DNA of 64,000 bases. Source: Rhizobium redzepovicii (GTDB lineage: Bacteria > Pseudomonadota > Alphaproteobacteria > Rhizobiales > Rhizobiaceae). The position numbers and the translations under genes were made by a program. The notes under the pieces are model-generated. The model saw only the letters and a program-made list of their open reading frames with translations. It did not search any database and had not been told where the DNA came from. The stretch lies in NCBI RefSeq assembly GCF_019793435.1, contig NZ_JAILYH010000023.1, forward strand, positions 1-64,000, read 5' to 3'. Of this stretch, positions 26,282-35,875 are shown piece by piece (the first letter of the stretch is position 1; each line of letters begins with the position of its first letter).

Positions 26282-27255
26282 TGGCAAAACGAACAACCTC
26301 AGCCGGCCGGCGGCCAGCGTCGAACAAGCCATATGCGGGTTCGCTCGGCGAGATGCTCGATGATGCCGGATTTGAACCACTGGGCAGGCGAATAAGGGTT
26401 TCTGATCGTGGCGGCGGGACTCAACTCCCATCGCCTCCCAAGTGGTTCGATCCCGTGGTCGAATTCTTGTGGGCGGCCCTACCGGACTTGGCTGCCAATC
26501 ACTGGGACCATCTCTATATCGACGCTCTACAATCTGCTTGCCAGGCATTAGTCGCACTCGGCCAAGCAGTTCTTGATGGCAGCGGTGGAATAAAAGTTAA
26601 TCCAGAGCCTGCGCTGCCTAGCATCCTTCCCCGATTGGACGATGTCGCGTCAGTGATCGTCTGCTTGGCAGCGCAAGTGGGCTTCCTCGAGTATCGACAT
26701 TTTACAGGAGCGCTCGACCGACCTAGTCCGATAGGACTTCGACGTCCAAACATTCGGGCGGATCATGGCAGCGGCCCTGCATATCTGGCCCCGGAGGCGT
26801 TCCGGGTGTTCGAGAGCCTCGACCTTGTTCTTGGTGCTCGATGGACGGAGCGCGCCGAAACAATATTCTGGCGTGACAACCCGTCAGAGTGGGGCCTTGA
26901 TTTCACGAAAGACCGCCGGTTCATTCGGGCTCGGGATGCGGCTCTAGCAACCGTCCCCGACGATATTGCGGAGAAGATCGAAAAGACGGCCGTGATAACC
27001 GAAGAGAGTATCGTGGAGTGGCTCCAGATCGCGCCAAAAACCAAGACCCGAGAAGACGCGCTCAAGTCTCTCAGGTTTTGGAGCAGTCACAGTCTTGATC
27101 GGGTTTTCCATCGTCGATGGCGTCTGGACTGCGGATGGCTTTCCGTCGAGGAGTCGGTGAGGACGCTCCTGATCGAACACGATGCCCTGTCGATCAGCAT
27201 GCGTCGACAGTTTGCGGCCCGATATCTGCCGCACGCTCCGTTTCTAAATGAATAA
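26281..27255 (+). CDS. Unknown partner of the FtsH-like protease
   Basis: A 324-residue protein of unknown family. The start ATG at 26281 overlaps the protease stop (TGATG), so the two are translationally coupled. It is soluble, with no signal or membrane segment, and has a basic N-terminus (AKRTTSAGRRPASNKPYAG). The rest is helical with many Trp and Arg residues (KWFDPVVEFLWAALPDLA, RWTERAETIFWRDN). It may be an adaptor, substrate or effector controlled by the protease. Confidence 0.7.
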   Translation: MAKRTTSAGRRPASNKPYAGSLGEMLDDAGFEPLGRRIRVSDRGGGTQLPSPPKWFDPVVEFLWAALPDLAANHWDHLYIDALQSACQALVALGQAVLDGSGGIKVNPEPALPSILPRLDDVASVIVCLAAQVGFLEYRHFTGALDRPSPIGLRRPNIRADHGSGPAYLAPEAFRVFESLDLVLGARWTERAETIFWRDNPSEWGLDFTKDRRFIRARDAALATVPDDIAEKIEKTAVITEESIVEWLQIAPKTKTREDALKSLRFWSSHSLDRVFHRRWRLDCGWLSVEESVRTLLIEHDALSISMRRQFAARYLPHAPFLNE

Positions 27256-27382
27256 AGTTGGTGAGGTACGGACAGATCGCACGCTGTCGGCATAGCCCAC
27301 CGCCACTCCTGGAGATATCGATGACCTCAATATCCGTAAACGCGGTCTATCAGTTGCCCGCTGCTCAGTCCGTGCTATTTCG

Positions 27383-28150
27383 ATGAAAATCTGGGTTTTC
27401 TCAGACATCCATCTCGAGTTCGGCAAGCCGTTCAGCGCGGCCCCGCCAGATGACATCGACGTCATTGTCTGCGCGGGCGACGTCCTCGACAGAGGCGTTG
27501 TGCCCGGCATTGAGTGGCTCGCGAAAAGCTTTGGTCCGGAAGTGCCATTGATCTTCGTCGCTGGAAATCACGAGTTCTACCGCAGTTTCCTTACGGACAG
27601 CATAGCCGCGGCGAATGCGTTGCGCGATCGCTATCCGAACCTCCACTTCCTTGAAGACCGTGATGTAGTCATTGACGGCGTACTTTTCGCAGGTGCGACC
27701 CTTTGGACTGACTTCCGCCTATTTGATCACAATCCCGAAATGTCCATGTGGTGGGCCGAAAAGGGCATGAACGACTACAAGCGCGTTAAACTGTCCAAAC
27801 AGCCGTTCAAAAAGTTCAGACCCATTCATGCGTACCGGAGGCATGATGCCTCCATGAAATTCCTGGCGGAAAGCCTGGGGCGGACCGATGTCAGGAAAAA
27901 GGTTGTTGTCACCCATCATGCGCCCTCATCGAGGTCGATTTCTCGATGGTTCCGAGATGACCCACTCGCGCCGTGCTACGCCTCGGACTGCGATGACTTC
28001 GTCAGGAAGGCAGAGCCCGACCTGTGGGTCCATGGTCATGTGCACCAAAGACTGGACTACATGCTCGGGTTTACTCGGATCGTTTGCAATCCACGTGGTT
28101 ATCCGGGGGAGGCCACAGGCTTCGACCCGAGTTTAGTGATTGAAATCTAA
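27383..28150 (+). CDS. Calcineurin-like metallophosphoesterase
   Basis: A 255-residue protein with the full set of metallophosphoesterase motifs in order: FSDIHLEFG, CAGDVLD, VAGNHEFY, VVTHHAP and WVHGHVH. It is predicted to bind two metal ions and cleave phosphoester bonds; substrates of this branch range from nucleic acids to cyclic nucleotides and phosphoproteins. It follows the protease pair after 127 bp on the same strand and could belong to the same defence module or stand alone. Confidence 0.88.
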   Translation: MKIWVFSDIHLEFGKPFSAAPPDDIDVIVCAGDVLDRGVVPGIEWLAKSFGPEVPLIFVAGNHEFYRSFLTDSIAAANALRDRYPNLHFLEDRDVVIDGVLFAGATLWTDFRLFDHNPEMSMWWAEKGMNDYKRVKLSKQPFKKFRPIHAYRRHDASMKFLAESLGRTDVRKKVVVTHHAPSSRSISRWFRDDPLAPCYASDCDDFVRKAEPDLWVHGHVHQRLDYMLGFTRIVCNPRGYPGEATGFDPSLVIEI

Positions 28151-28784
28151 CGCTCGCGCGGGTGGCTTGGCGGGCAGTAGATTCGCCGTCGGAGGCAGCA
28201 CTGCGATGCGACGGCCATCGGCGAGCCCACTGATCGCTTTCAGTAATCCTGTTCCCCGGTGCGGCGTTTCACCTTTCCGTCGTACGGCCCTTTCGCGCGG
28301 CCATCCTGCCGCGATCGACGAAGATGGCCCGGTCGGGGACCTGTCGCGCAAAACCATCTCGTGTTTAACGCAGAGCATTGTGTCATGCCCTCTTCCGTGA
28401 GCGACACCATAGTGTCCAGCACGTCCTGACCATTTCCAGGTCGAGAGCTGAGGTAGGTTCGTCGAAAAATGATCTCGACTGGTGCGCGCGGAAACCAGAG
28501 GACAGCGTGGGCGGGCACTCATTTTCGTGATACCGACTAGATCGGCGTCCCGGCCCGCCGCCGCCTCGGTGCTTTCGCGAGTGACTTCGCTACACACAGG
28601 GTTTCGACTTCCGTTGCCAGCATAGGCGTGGGAGGGATGTACGGTTGCGCGAAATTACTCCTTGCACTTACAAGTATTCAAAGCCATCGACGAAGAGATG
28701 GGGTAGAAATCAACCTTCGGAATCGGCTGAGCGGTTGTTTTGGATTCTGGACGAATCGGGAGTGGGAATTTGGATACGGGGAAA
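28151..28784. other. Gene-free region before the DISARM operon
   Basis: About 630 bp between the phosphoesterase gene and drmD. It holds a degraded ABC-ATPase fragment on the minus strand (listed separately) and must include the drmD promoter. No clear -35/-10 pair was recognised. Confidence 0.5.
28230..28520 (-). pseudogene. Remnant of an amino-acid ABC transporter ATPase (GlnQ/HisP type)
   Basis: The minus strand encodes pieces of the C-terminal half of a polar amino acid ABC ATPase in more than one frame: QDVLDTMVSLTEEGMT, then after a frameshift GFARQVPDRAIFVDRGRM, then a KGPYD-type end. The pieces match the family order (EVLDVM..L..EGMT, HEMGFAR.VADR..F.D.G). Start, Walker motifs and a continuous frame are missing, so it is dead. 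Confidence 0.7.
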
Positions 28785-31700
28785 ATGGCAACGCAGGCCA
28801 CCAATGACCTATTGCCTGGTACGTTCGTACGTGTTCGCTCTAAAAGTTGGGTCGTTGAGCAAAGCGGTAAAATTGGAACGATACCGTTCTTGGATTTGAT
28901 CTCCGTAGAAGACGACGCGCAAGGTGAAGTGCTTCGTGTCACGCTTGAGTCGGAGGTCGACCGACAGGTAATCGATCCCAACGACTGGACCGCTCTGTTT
29001 CAGACAACTTTTGAAGGTCCCGAACGTCTTGGTGCGTTTTTGCGGGCAACCGAATGGCGGACCGCATCTGCGGCAGATCGCAAACTATTTCAGGCTCCGT
29101 TTCGCGCCGGTATTCGCCTGGACGCCTACCAGCTTCTGCCCTTAGCGAAGGCACTGGACCTGCCTCGGGTCAATCTCTTGATCGCCGATGATGTCGGGCT
29201 GGGAAAAACGGTTGAGGCTGGTCTAATCGTCCGCGAGTTGCTTCTCAGGCGACGGGCCGAAATCGTTGTTGTGGCGGCACCGGCGTCCATGCTTTTACAG
29301 TGGCAGGATGAACTTTCACAAAAGTTCGGCCTGGATTTCACAATCGTAGACCGCGAGTATTTGCTGGAGACGCGTCGTACGCGAGGCTTCTCCGCCAACC
29401 CGTGGAGTGTGGGTTCACGGTTCCTGGTTTCTCACAGCGTGTTGTCAGACGAGACCTACATGTCCGGGCTTCGTGATCTGCTGGGCGAGTTCCGGGCGAG
29501 GTCCCTGCTGATTCTCGATGAAGCCCACCACGCGGCACCTTCATCCGGAACCGTTTGGGCGACCGAAAGCCAGATGACCCGCGCCGTACGGCAGATCGCG
29601 AGTCGCTTCGAACATCGCCTATTTCTGTCGGCTACGCCGCACAACGGGCATTCCAACTCATTTGCGACGCTTCTGGAAATCTTGGACCCGCAACGCTTCA
29701 CGAGAGGCATTAATGTCGATGCGAAGGAACTCGAACCGGTCATGGTTCGTCGACTGAAAGAAGACCTTCGCCTCCTGGGGCAGCCGTTCCCCGAGCGCAT
29801 CGTCAAGCCGATCAAAATCGAGAACTTGCCTGCCAACGCCCCCGAACTCACCCTAGCGGCGATGCTGGACGAATACCGGTCGTCATCCAATGACGGCTCG
29901 CGGGCTCGTTTCCTGTTTGCCAATCTCCAGCAACGCCTGTTCTCCTCAATTGCGGCGTTCGACAGAACATTGAGAACACATCGGAAGACGCTCAATCGAA
30001 AGCGCGAGGAAGCCGTTGCCTCTGGAGACGAGGTCATCGATCTGGCCGAAGACAACGATCTAATCGATATGGCGACGGTCGAAGCGCGCTCAGAGCTCGG
30101 GGATATCGACGCCGCGATTGCCCACGTTGATCACATGCTGGCGATTTCTAGTGCCGCGAAGGACGGTCCTGACGGCCGCATAGAGGCGATCCTTGATTGG
30201 GCCGAGGCCGAGATGCTGGACGGCGCGCACCAATGGCGGGATCGTCGTCTCATACTCTTCACCGAATGGGACGATACGCGTCGCTGGCTTGTCGACCGAT
30301 TGAAGGAAGGGCTTCTCAAGCGAAGCCGCAACAAGATTGACCTCGACGGCCGCATTCTGGTCTTCACCGGCCAAACCAGCCTTGAAGAGCGGGACCGCAT
30401 CAAGATTGCCTTCAATGCCCCCTTCGATCAGGAGCCGGTGCGCATTCTGGTTTGTACGGATGCGGCACGCGAAGGCCTAAATCTACAGGCGCGATGCCAC
30501 GACCTGATCCACGTCGATCTGCCTTGGAACCCTTCGCGCCTCGAACAGCGAAACGGCCGAATTGACCGAAAGTTGCAGCCATCTAAGACCGTTAACTGCA
30601 GCTATTTCTTCTACACCCAACGTGAGGAGGACCGTGTTCTCGATGCTCTGGTTCGCAAGACTGAGGTCATCCGAAAGGAACTCGGGGCCTCGGGCGAAGT
30701 GCTGCGGCAGACGATTGAAAAGCGCCTGTCACGAGATGGCATCCGCCGCGGAGAGGCACAACGCATCTCCGCCGAGATCGAAGCCGAGAACTCCTCCAAG
30801 GTCTCGACTGCGGAAGAGGAACTTGGCGACGAACAGGAAAAACGTCTGGGGCGGCTGAAGGAAGAGCAAGACCGACTTCAGCGCCTGCTCGAGCAGGCAC
30901 GTAAGCGGGTCGGCGTCGATGGAGCCGAAATCCGGCAGGTGGTCGAGATCGCCTTGAAGGATGACCACGCTTCGCTGTCGCCAGGGCATTTCAGCGTACC
31001 CGAGGCTCTGGCGCTTGATCCGCAGCAGCCGGCATTCGCCAAGGATCGCAGTTGGGCAACGCTTTTTGACGAACTCCGGCCCGGCCGCCCGGGACGTCCC
31101 TATGAACGGGAGCGGTGGAGGCAGAAGACACCGGTTCGTGGCCTCGTCTTTGAACCTCCCTTTGTGAAAGAGGGACAGCCAGAGCCGCAGGACGTGGTTC
31201 AGCTCCATCTGGAGCACCGACTGGTCAAGCGACTGATCTCCCGTTTTTCGTCGCAGGGCTTCCGTTCCAATATCGGTAGGGTCACCGCCATCATCGGTCC
31301 TGGAGCACAGCCGCGCGTCGTCTTGATTGGTCGGCTGTCGCTGTTTGGCCCGGGCGCACGCCGTCTGCATGAGGAAATCATCCCGATCACTGCCGCCTGG
31401 CGCGATGTTCGTCGAAATGAGGCTCCTCTGTCGCCTTTCGCAGAGGCGGGCGAGATGACGACGATCGCCCAGTTGGATGATGCCTTGCGCACAGGACACA
31501 CGCCGATCCAGAGCGTCGTTGATCGGCTCGAGAAAACGGTGGAACTCGATATCCGTGATCTTCGCCCATACCTCGAGAATAAAGCCGAGGCATCGGAGAA
31601 GACGGCTCTGACGGAGCTTGCTGAAAACGGTCGCCGCGAAGCTGAGGCGATGGCCGATCTGCTTTCGCGCCAGATTCAGAAGGTGCGCGAGGCGATGCGG

Positions 31701-31934
31701 GAGAAGAAGCCCATCGATCAATTCGCTTTTGACTTTTCGACGGAAGAGCAGCGCCAGCAGTCGGAAAAGGAGATGCGGCAGATGGAGGCCGATCGCCGCA
31801 CCTGGGATCAGAAACTGCTTCGCCTGCAGGATGACCTCGATAACGAACCCCAGAAGGTCAGGGACGGGTATGAGGTGAAGGCGCGGCAGTTGGAGCCGCT
31901 CGGCATTGTCTATCTCTGGCCCGCGACGAATTGA
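28785..31934 (+). CDS. drmD: DISARM SNF2-family helicase DrmD
   Basis: A 1049-residue SNF2/RapA-like helicase. It contains Walker A (DDVGLGKTVEAGL, Lys141), the DEAH box at residues 245-248 (ILDEAHHAAP), motif III SATPHNG, and C-terminal helicase motifs (VCTDAAREGLNLQ, QRNGRIDRKLQ), with a coiled-coil-like charged stretch after residue 640. In class 1 DISARM, drmD precedes the methylase drmMI, as here. The ATG at 28785 (MATQATNDLLPG) follows GGGGAAA and is preferred over an upstream in-frame ATG at 28740. Its stop overlaps the start of the methylase gene. Confidence 0.88.
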   Translation: MATQATNDLLPGTFVRVRSKSWVVEQSGKIGTIPFLDLISVEDDAQGEVLRVTLESEVDRQVIDPNDWTALFQTTFEGPERLGAFLRATEWRTASAADRKLFQAPFRAGIRLDAYQLLPLAKALDLPRVNLLIADDVGLGKTVEAGLIVRELLLRRRAEIVVVAAPASMLLQWQDELSQKFGLDFTIVDREYLLETRRTRGFSANPWSVGSRFLVSHSVLSDETYMSGLRDLLGEFRARSLLILDEAHHAAPSSGTVWATESQMTRAVRQIASRFEHRLFLSATPHNGHSNSFATLLEILDPQRFTRGINVDAKELEPVMVRRLKEDLRLLGQPFPERIVKPIKIENLPANAPELTLAAMLDEYRSSSNDGSRARFLFANLQQRLFSSIAAFDRTLRTHRKTLNRKREEAVASGDEVIDLAEDNDLIDMATVEARSELGDIDAAIAHVDHMLAISSAAKDGPDGRIEAILDWAEAEMLDGAHQWRDRRLILFTEWDDTRRWLVDRLKEGLLKRSRNKIDLDGRILVFTGQTSLEERDRIKIAFNAPFDQEPVRILVCTDAAREGLNLQARCHDLIHVDLPWNPSRLEQRNGRIDRKLQPSKTVNCSYFFYTQREEDRVLDALVRKTEVIRKELGASGEVLRQTIEKRLSRDGIRRGEAQRISAEIEAENSSKVSTAEEELGDEQEKRLGRLKEEQDRLQRLLEQARKRVGVDGAEIRQVVEIALKDDHASLSPGHFSVPEALALDPQQPAFAKDRSWATLFDELRPGRPGRPYERERWRQKTPVRGLVFEPPFVKEGQPEPQDVVQLHLEHRLVKRLISRFSSQGFRSNIGRVTAIIGPGAQPRVVLIGRLSLFGPGARRLHEEIIPITAAWRDVRRNEAPLSPFAEAGEMTTIAQLDDALRTGHTPIQSVVDRLEKTVELDIRDLRPYLENKAEASEKTALTELAENGRREAEAMADLLSRQIQKVREAMREKKPIDQFAFDFSTEEQRQQSEKEMRQMEADRRTWDQKLLRLQDDLDNEPQKVRDGYEVKARQLEPLGIVYLWPATN

Positions 31935-34900
31935 GCAGTTTCATGAATTTTTACGCACGCGCAGATGAAACCACGGAATGGCTGAATTACCTTCAGCCCG
32001 AAGGTCTGGTTGTTGGAGCGAACGTCCTCCGAGACAAGGGCCTGACACCGATCCGGCAGACGCCACTGGATACCGAGGCGGTTGCCGAGGCCCTGGAACT
32101 GTCTCCTGAAGCCAGGCGAGAGGACGACAAGTTCTTCGTGCTGCGCAACACCTGGGGCTTCCTTGAGACGGTGCTCGGTTGGCCCACCAAGCTGGTCGCC
32201 GGCAGTCCAGCTGGGCCCGCCGTCGCGGCCGATCTGACACGGGTGGTTCCCGAACACGAAACCCTGCTGACACCGGACATGGTCGTTCTCTGGAACGACG
32301 TGACGGAAGATGGCATACCGGCACAGATGCTGGTCTCAGTCCATCCGAGCCTGGATGCTGATGGTCGAGGCCAGTTCGGCGATCGCGACTGGGAAGCAAG
32401 CCCGCACCAGCGACTGGAACGCCTGTTGCGTGAAACTGGCGTTGGTGTCGGCCTGCTGGTCGCACGTAACACCCTGCGCGTCGTCTATGCGCCACGCGGG
32501 GAAACGGCAGGGTGGATATCGTGGCCGCTCGCCGCCCTCGGTCGAGTGGAGGGACGGCCCATGCTGGCCGGTCTCAAGCTTTGCCTTGGCCGAAACGCGC
32601 TGTTTACCGGCGCACCGGACAAGCGGCTTCGTCCGGTTCTCAAACAGTCGCGAGAAGCCCAGAACGAGGTTTCGGAAAAGCTGTCGGGACAAGTCCTCGG
32701 CGCGCTCCACGAACTCCTACGCGGTCTTCACCAGGCTGATCCAGAACGCATCGAACGGCTGGCAGAAGCAGAGTCGCATCATCTCTACGAGGGCCTGCTT
32801 ACCTGCCTGATGCGGCTCGTCTTCTTGCTTTACGCGGAAGATCGCGATTTGTTGCCCTCGTCATCCGATCCGCAGCTGAAGACGCTGTGGGAAGGCGCGT
32901 ATTCGATAAAGACGCTCTATGCCAAGCTTCTCACCGACGAGGCGCTCAATCCGGATACGATGGACGAACGCCGTGGTGGCTGGGGCCAGCTTCTCGCCGT
33001 CTTCCGTATTATCCATGAAGGCCACGGCGATTGGGTCGCCCGTCGAGGCGGCAAGCTATTCGATCCCGACGTCTTCCCGTTCCTCGAAGGCCGGGACAAG
33101 GGCAGTTCGAAGGACGAGGCGAAGGTCCTGCCGATTTCGGATGGCTGCATCCTGCGCATCCTCCACGGTTTGATGACGGTGGAGGCCCGGAGCCTGTCGG
33201 GCGAGAAAATCCGCGAGCGCCTGTCTTACCGCTCCCTTGATGTCGAAAGCATCGGCTCGGTCTATGAAACGGTGATGGGCTTCACCACTCTGCGAGCCGA
33301 CGAGCAGATGATTGCGCTTCGCGACGAAAAGAAGCTGCCGACCTTCATCGGCCTCGAGGCGCTTCTCGCCCAGAAGCCTAATGACCGTCAGAAGTGGCTG
33401 AAGGATCACGCAATCAAACTGTCGGCCAAGCAGGCTAAGGTCATCATGGACGCGGTCGACGTCCCGGCGCTCCTGGATACCTTTGGCGGGCTGATCGACC
33501 TACGCGCCACGCCGGATGGCTCCGCCATCGCTCCCGGCACACCCTTTCTTCAGCCGACCGAAGAACGCCGAAGGTCAGGCTCGCACTACACCCCGCGTTC
33601 GCTGACCGAGCCGATTGTCCGCCATGCGCTGGAACCGGCCTTCGAGCGAATTGGCCCCAAGGCCTCGCCCGAGGCTGTGCTCTCGCTGAAGGTTTGTGAT
33701 CCGGCCTGCGGCTCGGGCGCATTCCTGGTCGAAGCCTGCCGCCAGCTAGGTGCGCGGCTGGAGCAGGCCTGGAATATGTACGGCGCGGAAAAGCCGACCA
33801 TTCCGCCGGATGAGGATGAGGCGTTGCATGCCCGGCGTCTGGTCGCTCAGAAATGCCTCTATGGCGTTGATCGAAACCCGATGGCGGTGGACCTGGCGCG
33901 TCTATCCCTGTGGTTGGCGACCCTAGCGCGGGATCACGAATTTACCTTCCTCGACCATGCCATCAAAAGCGGCGATAGCCTGGTCGGATTGACACGGCAT
34001 GAGATCGAAGCCGCCCATTGGGACGCCTCAAAGCTCGGCCTGCCGCTGTTCCGCAGCATGATCAAGGAGGCGGTGGACCGCGCCCAAGAGGGACGCGAGG
34101 CGATCCGGAATGCGCCAGACGATATCACGCGTGCCGTACAGGAATCTCGCTTTCGCCGTGTCGAGACAGAGGTTGAGCCGGCACGCATCGTTGGAGATGC
34201 CGTCATCGCTGCCTTCTTCGCTGCCGATAAGGCGAAGGCACGCGAGATGGAGCGGGCCAAGGTTGAAAGCTGGATAGGCGGCCATCTTCAGCCACGCTGG
34301 GACCTCCTGGAAGCCAAGACACAAACCTTCCGGACAGAACAGGGTTGGCGACCATTTCACTGGGAGATCGAGTTTCCAGAAGTGTTCGGACGGCACAATC
34401 CGGGATTTGATGCCATTATCGGTAATCCGCCATTTCTTGGCGGGAAGCGCATATCAGGTTCGCTTGGCTCTGCGGTCGGAAATTGGCTAGTCGAGATTAA
34501 CAAGGACACCAATGGAAACGTCGACTTAGTCGCACATTTTTTTCGCCGCGCTTTCGGACTTCTCAGGGCAGGGAGTGCCTTTGGTCTCATTGCCACAAAG
34601 ACCATCGCTCAAGGCGATACTAGGCGCGGAGGCCTCGCCTGGATTGGAAAAAATGGTGGTCGGATCGTTCATGCTGAACGCCGTCTACGTTGGCCCGGCG
34701 AGGCTGCCGTCGTTGTCAGCTCGGCAGTGGTAGTGAAAGGCGATTCCCGCGTTGAGAGTTGCACCCTCGACGGCAAACCCGTTTCGTTCATTTCTGCATT
34801 TCTGTACAGCGGCGGTAGTCACGAGGACCCTAAACGACTTAATCGGAACTCCGGGAAATCATTTATCGGTTGTGACATTAAGGGCCAGGGCTTCTTGTTT

Positions 34901-35875
34901 GCCGACGACGAGCCGATGGCGTCGTCGTTGTCCAAGATGGAGTATCTGATTTCAGCCGCGCCAAGAAATTCCGAGATTATATTTCCCTACATTGGTGGCG
35001 AAGAAATCAACTCCGATCCCCGCCATAGACCTCGTAGATATGTCATCAACTTCGGGGAGATGGATGAGAATCAAGCAAGGCAATGGCCGGACCTTTTCGA
35101 AATTGTAAGAGACAAAGTGCTGCCCGAGCGTTTGCAGAAGAAGGGCGACTTGTCTACATGGCCATTCTGGCATTTTTGGCGAGTCCGCAGAGAGCTTACT
35201 CACGCCTTAGGTCAGTATCCCCGCGTTTTGGCAATTGCGCAGACCGGTAACATGCTCGGTTTCGCTTTTGTCTCAAGACCCGTTGTCTTCAGCCATACTG
35301 CCGTAGTTTTCCCAACCGATGCTATTTCGTTTTTTGCTGTGCTCCAATCGCGGGTACATGAACTCTGGATAAGGATGTTCTCCGCAACCATGAAAAATGA
35401 TGCGCGCTACATCCCCAAAGATTGCTTTGAGACTTTTGCCTTACCTGATTGCCAAGAGAACAATGAAGCCTTGGATGGTATCGGTGCGATATATCTGGAA
35501 TGCCGTGCATCAGTGATGGTTTCGTCTAATGAGGGCATGACCAAGACGTACAGCCGCTTCCATGATATGGACGAGCGAAGCGAGCCCATCGAGCATCTGC
35601 GCGAGCTTCACGACGAAATGGATCGTGCCGTTCTGCGCGCCTATGGCTGGGATGACCTTGCCGATGAACTGCGTCCCCAATTTCTCACTAAAGAGACTGA
35701 AGATGACCCCACCTATCAGGGTCGCTACTTCTGGAATGCCGAAGGCCGTGATCGTGTAATGTCCCGCCTGCTGGCGCTCAATGCCGAGCGACATGCGGAA
35801 GAGGTTCGGCTGGGTATTGCACCGAAAGGCTCCGCGCGGAGCAATGAAGACGAGGATGGGGAGGAGGCGGAATGA
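31931..35875 (+). CDS. drmMI: DISARM DNA adenine methyltransferase DrmMI
   Basis: A protein of about 1314 residues, like a type IIG/Eco57I methylase in size and plan. It contains SAM-binding motif I (CDPACGSGAFLVEA, near residue 591) and the adenine-methylase catalytic motif NPPF (near residue 832). A large N-terminal region precedes these, and a target-recognition-like region follows. It is expected to mark host DNA so the DISARM complex spares it. The TTG at 31931 overlaps the drmD stop; the ATG at 31943 (MNFYARADETTEWL) is the likely alternative. Bases of about 34440-35560 look AT-richer than the rest of the gene. It overlaps the next gene by four bases. Confidence 0.88.
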   Translation: MSSFMNFYARADETTEWLNYLQPEGLVVGANVLRDKGLTPIRQTPLDTEAVAEALELSPEARREDDKFFVLRNTWGFLETVLGWPTKLVAGSPAGPAVAADLTRVVPEHETLLTPDMVVLWNDVTEDGIPAQMLVSVHPSLDADGRGQFGDRDWEASPHQRLERLLRETGVGVGLLVARNTLRVVYAPRGETAGWISWPLAALGRVEGRPMLAGLKLCLGRNALFTGAPDKRLRPVLKQSREAQNEVSEKLSGQVLGALHELLRGLHQADPERIERLAEAESHHLYEGLLTCLMRLVFLLYAEDRDLLPSSSDPQLKTLWEGAYSIKTLYAKLLTDEALNPDTMDERRGGWGQLLAVFRIIHEGHGDWVARRGGKLFDPDVFPFLEGRDKGSSKDEAKVLPISDGCILRILHGLMTVEARSLSGEKIRERLSYRSLDVESIGSVYETVMGFTTLRADEQMIALRDEKKLPTFIGLEALLAQKPNDRQKWLKDHAIKLSAKQAKVIMDAVDVPALLDTFGGLIDLRATPDGSAIAPGTPFLQPTEERRRSGSHYTPRSLTEPIVRHALEPAFERIGPKASPEAVLSLKVCDPACGSGAFLVEACRQLGARLEQAWNMYGAEKPTIPPDEDEALHARRLVAQKCLYGVDRNPMAVDLARLSLWLATLARDHEFTFLDHAIKSGDSLVGLTRHEIEAAHWDASKLGLPLFRSMIKEAVDRAQEGREAIRNAPDDITRAVQESRFRRVETEVEPARIVGDAVIAAFFAADKAKAREMERAKVESWIGGHLQPRWDLLEAKTQTFRTEQGWRPFHWEIEFPEVFGRHNPGFDAIIGNPPFLGGKRISGSLGSAVGNWLVEINKDTNGNVDLVAHFFRRAFGLLRAGSAFGLIATKTIAQGDTRRGGLAWIGKNGGRIVHAERRLRWPGEAAVVVSSAVVVKGDSRVESCTLDGKPVSFISAFLYSGGSHEDPKRLNRNSGKSFIGCDIKGQGFLFADDEPMASSLSKMEYLISAAPRNSEIIFPYIGGEEINSDPRHRPRRYVINFGEMDENQARQWPDLFEIVRDKVLPERLQKKGDLSTWPFWHFWRVRRELTHALGQYPRVLAIAQTGNMLGFAFVSRPVVFSHTAVVFPTDAISFFAVLQSRVHELWIRMFSATMKNDARYIPKDCFETFALPDCQENNEALDGIGAIYLECRASVMVSSNEGMTKTYSRFHDMDERSEPIEHLRELHDEMDRAVLRAYGWDDLADELRPQFLTKETEDDPTYQGRYFWNAEGRDRVMSRLLALNAERHAEEVRLGIAPKGSARSNEDEDGEEAE

